64,000 bases of DNA from Doryteuthis pealeii (taxonomy: Eukaryota > Mollusca > Cephalopoda > Myopsida > Loliginidae): contig CM042138.1 of assembly GCA_023376005.1 (NCBI GenBank), positions 94,878,250-94,942,249 on the forward strand, written 5' to 3'. Below, in pieces: positions 45,931 through 56,639 of the stretch. Made by a program: the position numbers and the translations under genes. The notes below the pieces were generated by a model. It ran no database searches. It had not been told where the DNA came from and was given only the letters and a program-made list of their open reading frames with translations. How positions within the stretch are numbered: the first letter of the stretch is position 1; each line of letters opens with the position of its first letter.

Positions 45931-46234
45931 CCACTTCCAACACAATACAGTGTAGAGTGAAGGCATTCAACTATTGTTTGTTTGCTTAGCCATCATAATT
46001 TGATAAATTTGCTAAGGCTTTTTTTTTTTTTTTTTTTTTAAAACATCGTTAAGTTTGGTCCTAAAGTTTATATAAAAAAATATTTAAAAAGAAAGAAAGA
46101 AAGAGAAAGTACGCCATTATGTGTCAGGTACCGTTTGATTTTTTTTTTTAATAAAAAATAAATTTGAACAAAATTAAATAACCCAAGATTAAGGCATGAC
46201 AAGTATTGTTTTTAATTTATTTATTTTTAGGTGA
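45931..46234. other. AT-rich stretch, nothing recognised
   Basis: Poly-T near 46020-46040. No gene. Confidence 0.4.
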
Positions 46235-46244
46235 TGCAAGTAAA

Positions 46245-46427
46245 CACCGAGCCGGTCCACCATTTTTTAGCAACATATCGCGCATTGGAGTAAAGTAGCT
46301 TCAATTTTTATTTTTTTAATTAAAATTCCTAACCTTATATCAAAATTATTCAGGTTTTTCCTTTATCCGTAAAATTGGATTGCTGTTCTGTTATCTACTC
46401 CCCAAAAATGAAAATGCCGGCTCGGTG
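46245..46427. repeat. Element bounded by CACCGAGCCGG inverted repeat
   Basis: CACCGAGCCGG at 46245 and its exact reverse complement ending at 46427; a GCAAG/CTTGC pair lies just outside. The motif is strikingly G+C-rich in this background. The interior of about 160 bases is AT-rich and non-coding, so it may be a small inverted-repeat element. Confidence 0.55.
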
Positions 46428-46815
46428 GCTTGCACGATCGTAAACTTTCACGTCATATTTTCCCCTGGACCTCATTTGGTGACTCCATAAAATGACTCGT
46501 GGCATTCAATGACTTTTTTTCTAATACTACTTTCAAACCATGTATTCCAAATAGTAACGCCGTTCACTTAATAATAAAAAAAAACACACATTCTAAAATT
46601 TAAGAAAATAATTAGAGCTTTTAAAAAAATCCCACAAACATGTATTTAGTTTTTAATCAAACAAAAAAAATATACAGTACAACACTCCTTTGACATAAGC
46701 AATATTAAATAAAAACAAAAAATTAACTTATAGTGTAAGTTTTTTTGTTTTTTTAAACACCCAACTAAAAAGTTTTAATTCTTTCACTTCTAAAATATAG
46801 TCTGAATAACTGAAT

Positions 46816-46896
46816 AATAGCTCATCAGAGACATAAAAATGTTGACTATCTATTGAATAGATTTAGTCAACATTTTTATGTCTCGGATGGGCTATT
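46816..46896. repeat. 81 bp palindrome
   Basis: GAGACATAAAAATGTTGACT (46828-46847) is exactly reverse-complemented at 46865-46884. The pairing extends outwards with few mismatches to 46816 and 46896. The loop is 17 bases. Confidence 0.85.
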
Positions 46897-47462
46897 TAAA
46901 CAATTACCAAAAATAAACATTCATAAGTTATTTATTCAGTTTATTAATTCACGATATACATGAAATATACTACTTACTGGCCAACTAGTAGCAACAAATT
47001 AAGTACCTGTACTTACTACTAACACGTGTATTATTACGGCTATTATCGTCACTAAAAACATTTTAAGTAATTGGAATGACCACCTTAGGCATTTATTAAA
47101 TAAAATACAATTATAAATGCTACTATCTAAAAAAATATTTTCAAGTATTACAAGACGAGAAAAACGTGAAAAATGCTTTATATAAAAAGAGAAATTCAAT
47201 CAATTTAAGGACAAGTTATTTTTGTAGAATTGGCAACAAAAATCAAATGTTTTCAATTGCATCGTTTATTTTATGTCATGAATATTTTAAGCCTTAAGCA
47301 CTTAAAATAAATAAATAACATACATTTCCCTTTATTCAAATGAATACGATTATATGAATAATGCTAAAAATTTATCATTAAATCTGTCTTTCGTTAAGAT
47401 TATCTATTTACTTTCTTTATCCTTGTGTTTCTTGGAAAAATTTCAATATGACATTTTCAGTG

Positions 47463-47526
<64 letters not shown>

Positions 47527-47797
47527 CAATCGAGTGGAAAAATTTCAAGTTTTATTTCGGTCTGGTCTGTCTTTTGGATGAAAATAATGACGCGAAATAA
47601 ACTTTTTTTTTTCACAGCAGTAAATTGTAAAAAAACAAATTCTCTTTAATGCAAAAATGTAAATTAATGATTTAAATTTTTTGCGGTACGTTTTGCTACT
47701 AAAAGTTATATATTATAAAATTAAAAATTACTATGTCCTCTCTAAAGGTATGAAAATAGTAATACAATGCAAAAAAAAAAGTTAATTTTATTGGGGG

Positions 47798-47832
<35 letters not shown>

Positions 47833-50367
47833 AATTAAAAAAAAAAAATGTTATTTTAAATTAAAATTTAATTATGTTGCAAAGAGCTCAAATATTTTAT
47901 TACCATGTAATGCATTTAAAAAGGATTGTGATCAGAAATTAAATTGTTGAATTTGAGAACTCGTTAAAATTAAATATGATTTTCACATTAAATTGATTTT
48001 TTTTTTATCAGAAATAAATTGTTTACATATTTTCTAGTATGTAACTAAATTCAAATGATAAACCTGAAAAGTTGATAGAAATGTGTGAAAAATAATGAAT
48101 TAAATTATAATATTTTTCAAATGAACAGACAAAAAAAAGCTATAAGGTTCGTTCTTAATCAAATTCAATAAATAAAATTTTAAATCCGAGATTCTTATTT
48201 TTTCTTTAAACAATTCAATACAATCAATAATCAATTATATTGAAGGTAAGGAGTGATTTAATTCAAAATTAAGCTCGTTACCACAAACCTATGCCATCCG
48301 TTTGTATTAGACTAAAAGCAACACTATTTTTCTAAAACTATGAATAATTATATGATGTTAGAGTATTGGACTGAAAGCAGTGTAAAAAATATTAGATTCC
48401 CTCCGAAATGCTGTCGATGAGGTTAGTGCATGCTCATAATCAGTCTTATTTGTGTGTACGAGACCAATATTTAGATAAAAATACAAAAATCAAATTAAAA
48501 AATAAAAGTTAATTATGTAAGTAAACTATACTAAAACAGAAACATGTAGTTTTTTTAAATATAAATAACACGGAAGCAAATATAATTTAACCAAAAAAAT
48601 TAGCAACCGGGACAAATGTAGCTAGTCTTGTCCGTATATATTTCCTCTTGTAAGTCTATTAGTATCAACTTTCTTAGACTTTAAACCGAAGCCCATTTTA
48701 TGAATAAATAAACTGTTACTTTTATTATTTTAATTTCAAATTGACAAATTTCAGAATCCAAACAATTTAAAATATATATATATATATTATCATTATATAT
48801 TCCAGAACCTAATGTTAGTTTCGTCGATCTAAGGAGTATCATTCACAATAAAATGGTTTTAAAAATACGAACTTATAAATATCAAATAGAAAATACAAAG
48901 TCCAAGATTTTTTCCCTCTTAAATTCATTGGTAAAAAAAGCAAAGAAGAAAAGAGCAAGTAAAGGACATTTGATACACTACACGTGTCAAATGTGAAAAA
49001 ATCCTAAGTAAAGCATGACAAGAGTGAAAAATCATTACAAACGAACGAATATACTTACTGCTACTAAGATTATCTAAAAAATGTACTAGAAAATGAAACA
49101 CGAAAATTATATACCTTATTTATTTGTCGGCAACAACAGCATTATCCATATTGCTGTCGGCTTGGATCACTGTTCTGCTAAGGAAGCCAATAATAAAATG
49201 ATTGAAAGTCATGCTTAGTGGTTCGAATCTAGTCTTTGGCTTCAGTCTGCTTTTTGTTTTTCTTTTTTGCTTTTTTTTTTTAATGCTACAACTCAGTTAA
49301 CTGTAAATATAAGGCGAGCATATTTATGTTAAAATAGCTCATGAACTTGAAGACGATACCGAAAAATGAATGTTTGTGTTGTGAACCACTAACACGAAAA
49401 TAAGTCTCTTTAAAAATAATAAAGGCCAACTACGGATGTACAATGGAGTAATAAACAAAATACGTTTAGATTTTTATCTTCAAACCTTCGTATTGGCTTT
49501 AATCAATTTAAGACCGGCGTAGTTTTAAGCATTTAAAACAGAAGCAAGAATTAACTAAAATCGTTTTATCATTCATACATTTATCGACAATAGTAATAAT
49601 TTGATTTTCAATGTAGCGTTCGTTCTATTTAGATACTCAATTGGTTAAATTTGTTTTTAAAAGTAATTTGAATAAAGTCTTTTTATCACACCTGTATTAT
49701 ATCAAACTACTACGATTATCGAATGTCAGTTATTTGTTGTTCTCCAATATAAAACTGGAAACTACAATTATTGGTTTCAAGTAACTGTCAAGCCAAAATA
49801 AATTAGTTAAGGAAAAAAACAGAAATACACAAATATTTACTTCTTTTGGCTATCCATAAAATATGCATGTTACTAGCAATCAACTGTTAGTCGTTGGTAT
49901 TAGTTTTCAATTATTTATTTACAAAAAGAACAACGACTATTTTCATTAAATCATTCATTGATAATTATTGACATCTGTATGTATAGGTAAGTTTTTCGTT
50001 ATATTTTAATGCAACTGCATTTTAAGACGTTACTATTAAAATACAATATTTGTACGTTACAGCAACAACACGCTTTAGAAGTAAACATCTATCCACGTCG
50101 ACACTGTGGATTTTACAAGTCTACAAGTTGTCTAAAACTTGTATAAAATCTGCAGTACTGACGGGGTTTTGAAATAAAATATTTTTAAAAGATTTGTTAG
50201 TTTAGTTTAGAATAAATTTTAAGATATATAGTCGTAAGTCTAACAAATTCATTAAGCATCTTAAAAATTCGATGTTGTCACAAATGTCAAAACATTTGAA
50301 AGGTTTCAGTTTCATAAAGTTAAACGAGTGCAATGAAGTAGTTATTTATTTACTAGGTATTGATTAT
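46897..50367. other. 3.5 kb AT-rich, mostly unique sequence
   Basis: Includes an (AT)n/(AC)n compound repeat at 47466-47526, poly-A at 47799-47829 and a short TA run near 48774. No SINE head, R1 body or LINE motif was recognised, unlike the rest of the window. No supported gene. Confidence 0.45.
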
Positions 50368-50458
50368 GTTGTGGCACAAGGCCAGATGTATGGGGCACCC
50401 AGTGAGACTAGAACTCATTCGTAATGGTTTGCTTGCAAACCATTAAACAACGAAGTGG
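50368..50458 (-). repeat. R4 tRNA-like SINE head
   Basis: TGTGGCACAAGGCCAGATGT, ATGGGGCACCCAGTGAGACT, AGAACTCATTCG and AACCATTAAACAACG. Confidence 0.6.
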
Positions 50459-51558
50459 TTTAAGTAACAGAATAAGCATCAGCGTTTTGTTAGTAAACAA
50501 AAAACGTGTTGCTTAAATGTCACAGTTGATAGATTTTGACAGCAAAAAAAAAGCAGTTGCGATCATTATTTGTCCCGTCTCATACTACGACAAGTCAATA
50601 TTTGTGTTGTTTCACATCTCAATTTTTGACAATTTCTCACCACCCCCCCCCCCGATTATTAAAGAATATTAAAATATACATAAAAATATGAAATTCAGCA
50701 AAAAATTAAGATAAAATCTTATTCACATTCACCGACATTCATCTAAATATTTGCAACGTTAATGTCAATGAAAATTGTCTTGGTTAAAGAATTTTTAAAG
50801 TTATTTTTTCACGTGATCCTTGTGCAGTTTTTTGTTTGGGTGATATAGCACCATCTCAGCAATCTTAATAAAATGTGTTAAAAATTGAAAAAAAAATATA
50901 TTTTTGAAATGTTATGATTTGTATTTGTAAATAACTAAAACATTTGAATTTGGGTACTTATTTAGAATAGTACACTGGAAAAAAAAGTGGTTTTGGTGGT
51001 TTTTTTAATAAGATAGAAATGTACTTATATTTACAATCCAAATAAGAATAAGTTCCATTCATTGTTTTCTTTTTTAACTTTTTATGCACTAAAAAAAAAT
51101 AAAAAATCGTCCAGTCTTAAAAAGCGGCCATGTTGATTTTTAAAACAATCCCCCACCCCACATCCAGAGAGTGGTAATTTTTTTTATTAGTTTAAAACAA
51201 ATTAATTAGGGTTAGGGTTGATTACCAAATTTATGCACCCCCCCATCACTTTCCTGAGATCATGTTTAAGTAGGGTGAATGGTTAGATCAATATGGCTGT
51301 CTATTAAGATTGGACGTTGTTTATTTATTTTATTTGTTTATTTATTTTTTAATTTAATAAAAATACAACGACTGAAACTTATTCTTATCTGGATTAAGTA
51401 CTACACTTCTTTCTTATATTCTTTTAACGCTGCCGCAGCAATTTTCTCCAGTGCGCTATACTAAATAAGCACCTGAAATTAAGTGAGGGTCAATTGAAAA
51501 AAGGAGGGTTTATTTAAGGTTGTAATTTTAATATTACTCCCGAAAACAAAAAGGTAAA
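50459..51558. other. AT-rich stretch, no supported gene
   Basis: C-runs near 50641 and 51236 and A/T tracts. A two-unit TTAGGG string at 51206-51219 is too short to mean a telomere. Confidence 0.4.
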
Positions 51559-51816
51559 TTACAATATGGTAATTAAAAGAATTTCCGATTCTAAAAGATT
51601 TGTTAAATTATGGACCATTTCGTCTAATTCTTTAACGGTAAATTTCCAATGATTGTTCTTGATAGTCTCAGCACAAACCTCATTCATTAAGCACTTCATA
51701 ATATCTGACTTTTGACCAAAGTTGGTGGAGTCCAGTTGATTGTTTAAATGGTTAACTATTCTTTCGGGGAAAAAAATCTCCCAAATTCTGTTAATCGCTT
51801 CTGAGTTTCTTATCCA
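51559..51816 (-). CDS. Unassigned 85-residue open frame, possible exon or transposon remnant
   Basis: On the minus strand an open frame begins at TGG ATA AGA (after an upstream TAA) and ends in TAA at 51559-51561. It contains INRIWEIFFPERIVNHLNNQ, then LDSTNFGQKSDIMKCL, NNHWKFTVKELDEMVHNL and a leucine/isoleucine-rich end. Composition is protein-like, with acidic and basic residues mixed, in contrast to the Lys/Phe/Ile runs of random AT-rich frames here. I do not recognise the family. A CTCAG at the 51800/51801 junction could act as an acceptor and keep the phase of the exon at 52936-52963, but it lacks a pyrimidine tract. Confidence 0.35.
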   Translation of the reverse strand, partial: WIRNSEAINRIWEIFFPERIVNHLNNQLDSTNFGQKSDIMKCLMNEVCAETIKNNHWKFTVKELDEMVHNLTNLLESEILLITIL

Positions 51817-51951
51817 TTATTTTGCATTTAAACTAGCCGCCCAAGTCTATAGACCCGATTATAAGAGAAGTGATTGCCTCAATCAGTAGGATGGTAGCCC
51901 TCAACCCGTAAAAGTTAACCATATCTCATCCCAATATTCTATGACACTATC

Positions 51952-51971
51952 ACTACCGCTTTTGCGGTAGT
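51952..51971. repeat. Perfect 8 bp-arm hairpin
   Basis: ACTACCGCTTTTGCGGTAGT folds into an 8 bp stem with a TTTT loop. It lies in a G+C-richer patch (51.83-52.15 kb) that I cannot assign. Confidence 0.7.
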
Positions 51972-52935
51972 AATGGTGAGGTAACTTGTCCTCACTGACA
52001 ACCTAGTTGTTTATTCGGAAAGCAAGCAGGTAGCCAGTCCCCTCCCCTTGTTAATACTTGGTCAGAAAACTAAGGTGGCAGGAGTTCTGTTAAAGTAGAT
52101 ATGGTAACCTGTCCTACCAGAGTTATTACAACGTCAGTCTATAAGACGCACACACACATCACTAAACCGGTTACAAACAATGAAAAAATAAATAAATAAA
52201 TAATGAAGTACTTTATTACATGTTTCAGATCCTATCTGCAAAATTGAATTTTTTTTTAAAGAAAAAAAAAAATCAAATAAATGTTTACAAAATTATTTTT
52301 AATTAAGTGAACTTCTTTTAGCTTTTAAATTCATTTTCACTTTATATTACTAAAGAATACGGTTATTTTTTTTTGTTGTTGTTTTTGTTTGTTTGTTTAT
52401 ATTTGGGGGGGGTGTTTTGTTTAGATGGTCTTTAAATGGATCAAAGAAAATAAAAAAGTCCAGACAAACTTGAAAAAAAAACAAACATCTTTAAATTAAA
52501 TTATTAACCCAAAAAAGAACAGTTCACATAAAAAGTGTTGCGTTCACTCACATGTACAAACATACCACCGGCCCCATGTTTAATGCCATGTAAAAGATAA
52601 TCTCCTGAAATCAACATCACAAATCACAAAAACGTCCCTTACCCCTTAAGATAACAAATATTTAACTACATACTTTAGTTTATAACATTGTAGAGCGGGG
52701 TTTTTTGTTGGGTACGGGTACCTGACGAAAAGGAGGGATGGGGAGACTACCTCAACTAAACACCAATCCATATATTTAAATAAGGAAAGAAGAAAGAAAA
52801 ACAGAAACTTAAAAAAAAAATGAACCATTATACTAGAGTAAAAAGTCGTATAAATGGTACCAGAGCACTTTCCATTTTAAATTTCACATTACTGATGATA
52901 TCTAATAAATGAATGAAAATACATTTTTTCCTTAC
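51972..52935. other. Candidate intron region, nothing else recognised
   Basis: The stretch contains GTAGCC/GGTAACC-rich DNA to 52.15 kb, then AT-rich DNA. If the exon to the right is real, its intron starts at 52935 with GTAAGG on the minus strand. Confidence 0.3.
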
Positions 52936-53060
52936 CTTCTTGTTGACGACTAAGAAGCACCATTTGGGGTTGAGCAGCAGCCGATGTATCTAGTGTGTAT
53001 AGGAGAGTCGGTCACAGTTTAGAGCCACACTTTATGCAATTGTTATCGACCGGTTTTCTC
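52936..53060 (-). CDS. Putative first exon (5' UTR plus start) of an unidentified minus-strand gene
   Basis: On the minus strand the segment reads through GCTGCTGCTCAACCCCAA to ATGGTGCTTCTTAGTCGTCA and ACAAGAAG, followed directly by GTAAGG, an excellent match to the metazoan splice donor. The ATG (52963-52961) has A at -3 and G at +4. Nine codons (MVLLSRQQE) precede the junction, ending in phase 1. Upstream the sequence is GA-rich on the minus strand (53.06-53.24 kb), unlike the AT background, as often seen in 5' leaders. No product can be assigned from nine residues, and a non-coding exon is an alternative. Confidence 0.4.
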
Positions 53061-53260
53061 CTCCTCCCCTTTTTTTTTTTTTTTTTTTTGGTTATTTCTT
53101 CTTCTTCCACACAACGACCACCATTATTCTAACTGCTTCTCTATTTGGCTAGTGCTTCCACTCTCGTCGATTTTTTACTTTCTCTACTATTAGTCTTTCT
53201 TTTCTCTCTTTCTAGGCATCACCTTTTCTATTTTGTAAACTTTTCTCCAACATTAACAGT
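53061..53260 (-). promoter_or_regulatory. GA-rich (minus strand) segment upstream of the putative first exon
   Basis: The plus strand is a C/T-rich stretch (CTCCTCCTCCCC, poly-T, CTTCTTCTTCC, CTTTCTTTTCTCTCTTTC). I see no TATA box in convincing position. It is placed where a proximal promoter or leader would be; function is inferred from position only. Confidence 0.25.
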
Positions 53261-53539
53261 TTTTTTATTTGTTTATATTTCTTTTTATTGTTTTTTTTGT
53301 CAGAAAACAAAATAGACATTGATAAATTAGTATTTAAGTATGCATCTTTTTTTTTCATTTCAGTGTCTTGTGTATTATCTTTTTTTTTAACGAAATTTCC
53401 AGAATAATTTTCCTTAGATTTCTTCCATACATTTTACAACACATGTGTGTAAAAACAAACATTAACAAAATCCACTATCTTGTTATTTAAATTTTAACCT
53501 ACATGCATTTCATATTAGTAACCAACTTATTTCTTTGTA

Positions 53540-53789
53540 TTTACTATTTACCCAACCCCTCCACATGAGTAGGATATGACAAAAGGTAAATTTAAGGGGA
53601 GTTTAACAGGTTTGAATTTAGAGTTTTTCTCTTAGACATATTGGCCCCTTTAACCTTCGTATGGCGACTGGCCATACGAAGGTTAAAGGGCCAATATGCC
53701 CTGCTTCTTGTCTATATCTGAAGGAAGAATAGTTGGATGCATACCTTTCATAAGGGCATTATTAGTGCTATGTGAAATGCAAACAGATT
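53540..53789 (-). repeat. R3 SINE, left part, with internal palindrome
   Basis: TTTACCCAACCCCTCCACAT, GAGTAGGATATGACAAAAGG, CAGGTTTGAATTTAGAG, TTGGATGCATACCTTTCATA and GCTATGTGAAATGCAAACAG. The usual GACTGGTTGCCATACCAAGG block is replaced by the palindrome at 53637-53698. Confidence 0.8.
53637..53698. repeat. Near-perfect 62 bp palindrome inside R3
   Basis: CATATTGGCCCCTTTAACCT followed by TCGTATGG is inverted as CCATACGAAGGTTAAAGGGC then CAATATG, with one extra C in the left arm and a loop of about seven bases. The right arm corresponds to normal R3 sequence; the left arm is an inverted duplicate of it. Confidence 0.9.
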
Positions 53790-54151
53790 TGTGGGAATTA
53801 AAAAAATAACAATTTCCCATGAACCTTCAGACCGGAAAAACCCTCCGAGCATGTGCAGAAAAAAGGACCCACTTCTGACCCCAAGATAATCTCTCGGCCA
53901 TTCAGACATAGGCCTTAACTGGGATGAGACACTATTTCTGGACGGACGGAAATTTCCCCTGTATGTGGTGGCTACGACCCATGAATAAAACCTGAATCCT
54001 AAAACTATCTTTTATATTTGTCTCTTCTTTTTTCTTTCCATGAATTCCTTTTCAGCGCGTCCACCAAATAAGATGGGGTTAAAAGCAAACATGCACCAGG
54101 AATAACCAGATACCTTTAAACCTCAAACATTAAAACTCTTGTAACCCCACA
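53790..54151. mobile_element. About 360 bp insertion inside R3 with inverted ends
   Basis: R3 similarity breaks after GCAAACAG and resumes with CTCATCCAGCATTTGAACTC at 54153. The insert begins TGTGGGAATTA and ends TAACCCCACA, whose reverse complement is TGTGGGGTTA. It is G+C-richer than its neighbourhood. No frame with a recognised domain is present. Family unknown. Confidence 0.55.
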
Positions 54152-54152
54152 G

Positions 54153-54222
54153 ACTCATCCAGCATTTGAACTCGGGTTATCATATCCAGTTCCAGCGACG
54201 ATAACTATTATACAATAGTCAC
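54153..54222 (-). repeat. R3 SINE, tRNA-like head of the split copy
   Basis: ACTCATCCAGCATTTGAACT, CGGGTTATCATATCC and GACGATAACTATTATACAAT complete the R3 copy that starts at 53540. Confidence 0.75.
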
Positions 54223-54261
54223 CTCAATTTATTTTTATGATGTAAAAATGAGTTATCTTTA

Positions 54262-54895
54262 TTGTTTTGATTGATTGATTTTAATGGCATGTCAACCTGA
54301 CTATGGTTATTTTATGCTCAGAGGTTATGGAACGGCATTCATTGTATATTTGTATTTACATTTTCTTTGTATAGTTGTTTCTTAAAAGTTTTTTTTTAAC
54401 ACAGTCATATGATATCAAGTATTCTTTTATAATACAAATAATTTGCACTCATATGGTTTCAAGTATTTCTATCTAATACTAATAATTATATGGTTTCAAG
54501 TAATTATTTTTATTTAATAATTGTCATTTGTTTGCACACAGTTATATAGTTTTAAGTAAATAATAATACTCCTTAGTAAACAATTATAGCTTTAAGTAAC
54601 TATTCTTAATACAAACAATTTACAGTTATATAGTATCAAGTATTCTTATCGAATTCTAATAATTTTTAAATAGATCTGTATGATCCATACATGGGATTCT
54701 AACAGGTACTACCACTCTGGGTCAAAGTGGACCTGGGAGTAATGGCAATGAAGGGGTGCTCCAAACCTTTCAGAACTTCAGAACTGTAACCTCAGGACCA
54801 GATGCAGTTTAATGTCATACCCAGGATACCCCCTTTTTGTACAGAGGGGGTCTTACCCTTCTGCAGGGGAGACAGCATATTCTAAATTCTGCTAA
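54262..54895 (-). repeat. R1 repeat, long middle, with hairpin and tail
   Basis: A TTGATTGATTGATTTTAA tail, GGCATGTCAACCTGACTATG, GTTATTTTATGC hairpin, then several ATATGGTTTCAAGTAATT modules and the body (CATGGGATTCTAACAGGTAC, CACTCTGGGTCAAAGTGG, GACCAGATGCAGTTTAATG, CTTACCCTTCTGCAGGGG, CAGCATATTCTAAATTC). Confidence 0.85.
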
Positions 54896-55189
54896 TAATT
54901 TTTTCAAAAATAACATAAACAAGGCCAAATTATTTTCAAAACATACATGATCAAGATGCTGTATAATATTTTGAATCTTAAACATTTTCCTCAGAACCAA
55001 ACAAGGATTCCATTTTTTTTTTTTTCATGTAAATCGAAATTAGTATGCTGATTGTAATGATAAACAAAAACACGGATAAGCTTTATTCTACTTAGAATAA
55101 TGTTACAGTTTACTGAGAGCTTATATACTCTTGCAATCACAAAAGAGTTCCTCAAAGGGGAGGTAATTCTCAATTACTTATTACACTGA
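54896..55189. other. AT-rich stretch, nothing recognised
   Basis: Poly-T near 55013. No gene. Confidence 0.4.
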
Positions 55190-56560
55190 TGTACTTTGAC
55201 TAGTGCCCTAATCTTGCTTGTTATATCAACAATGTTTTGGCCATTGCACTCTCCAGCATCCTTTATGTACCAAGTTAAATTTCGACATGATTAATGACTC
55301 CTCATCAAGGACCAAAAAGTAAGATGATATACATCCTTACTGAACGCCAGGTAACTGCTTACTCTACCAACACAAAGTGGGGGAAGGTCACGTGACTTCC
55401 CTTGACCAATGTGAAGGCACTACAAACAGTTCCCTGAAACATATAAATACACTGGTAACCAAATTCTCTCTCATTTGCCTTTTGTCAGCCAGGCAGCACA
55501 CACATGTCTAGGATTTGGCCCTAACAGACATGTAGGCCCGGCATACTCAGTAAACTCTTCTTTCTCTCTTTTGTTTTCTCTTGTCAGACAGTTTGTACAC
55601 ATGTGTTTGCGCTATCTCTGAAAAAATGCATAACATGACTACCAAAACACAACAACCAAACGCAGATGCACATGACCAGCAAAAATATTAACTGAACAGG
55701 GATGCACATGACTGACACTCAACCAAACCATTTATGGAACTTGCATGCACACACAACTATTCTTAAACTTCATGGCCTGTTAGCAGATAGAGCACACCAC
55801 TAGCAAGACATTTTATGTTGATATCACATATCAACCTGCCCTAACAGTTCACTTGAACCTAGGAGAATTATGCCCACATGTAAGCAGATGCAACAAGTCC
55901 ATAGCAGTTCAATTCCAACAGACAAGGCCATACTCCCTCTTCCCACATGACTACATGTAGCACAAGAGATGAAAAGATTCACAAGTCAGCCTACTTTAAT
56001 GGTTCAATCCTAGTGGTTTAATTCTGCCACACACAAGCCACACCCCCTCTTCCCAAGGGACAACATGCAATGCAAGAGACATCACATCTTTATTCATACA
56101 TCAATCTCTCCTAATAGTTCAATCCCAGACTGGGGTAAGAACAGTAAGAACCACATCAATCTTGGACGAGGAACAATGGCAACAGCCAGTCCACCACCAA
56201 CAAACTCACAACTTGCTATCACCACCGAGAGCATTCGTCTGCACGAATACACTTCATCCTACTGACCAACTACCTTAAAAATACAACAGAATGCTCATCC
56301 GCACAACTCACACAGCTAGAAGAAATATGTCGCCCACTACAATATGTTGCAATCCACCATATGCAAAGCTGAAGCTACAAGAGCTAGACATCTTTTCCTA
56401 TACACTGTTGAAGTAAGTTATGCAATGCAGGATCCAATTCAGTTACAGCTTGCTTGTTGCTTTGTCTGCCAATTCGACGGTAATTGAATATTGCTTCTAC
56501 ATACATTACTTCATTCTACTATAAGTACTACCAATAGAAACATGAGCAAATCTCTTCATC
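55190..56560. other. Unassigned G+C-richer stretch with TATA-like motif and degenerate tandem repeat
   Basis: Composition differs from the AT-rich surroundings. ACATATAAATACAC at about 55438 resembles a TATA box and is followed by TCTCTCTCATTTGCC and CAGCCAGGCAGCACACACAT. From 55840 to 56130 degenerate units recur. No long frame; a 66-codon plus frame at 56065-56265 lacks motifs. It may be a 3' flank of the adjacent LINE-A (which reads leftwards), part of an LTR-type element, or host sequence. Confidence 0.35.
55840..56130. repeat. Degenerate tandem repeat, units about 115-150 bp
   Basis: Units share CAxCCTxCxxTAAxxGTTCAA, TAATTCTGCC / GAATTATGCCCACA, CACxCCCTCTTCCCA, GACxACATGxAxxxCAAGAGA and xATCACATC. 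Two fairly complete units plus the start of a third are visible. Confidence 0.55.
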
Positions 56561-56639
56561 AGTGGACTTTCCTTCTACATATTTCTTTCTTAATGTTGCA
56601 TTTATGAATATACCATTCCTTGTTTTCATTCATCATCAT

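Noticed and set aside
51206..51219. TTAGGG-like telomeric string
   Set aside because: Only two units; no array or chromosome-end context.
55840..56130. CRISPR-like array
   Set aside because: Units are long, adjacent and degenerate with no spacers; the genome is eukaryotic.
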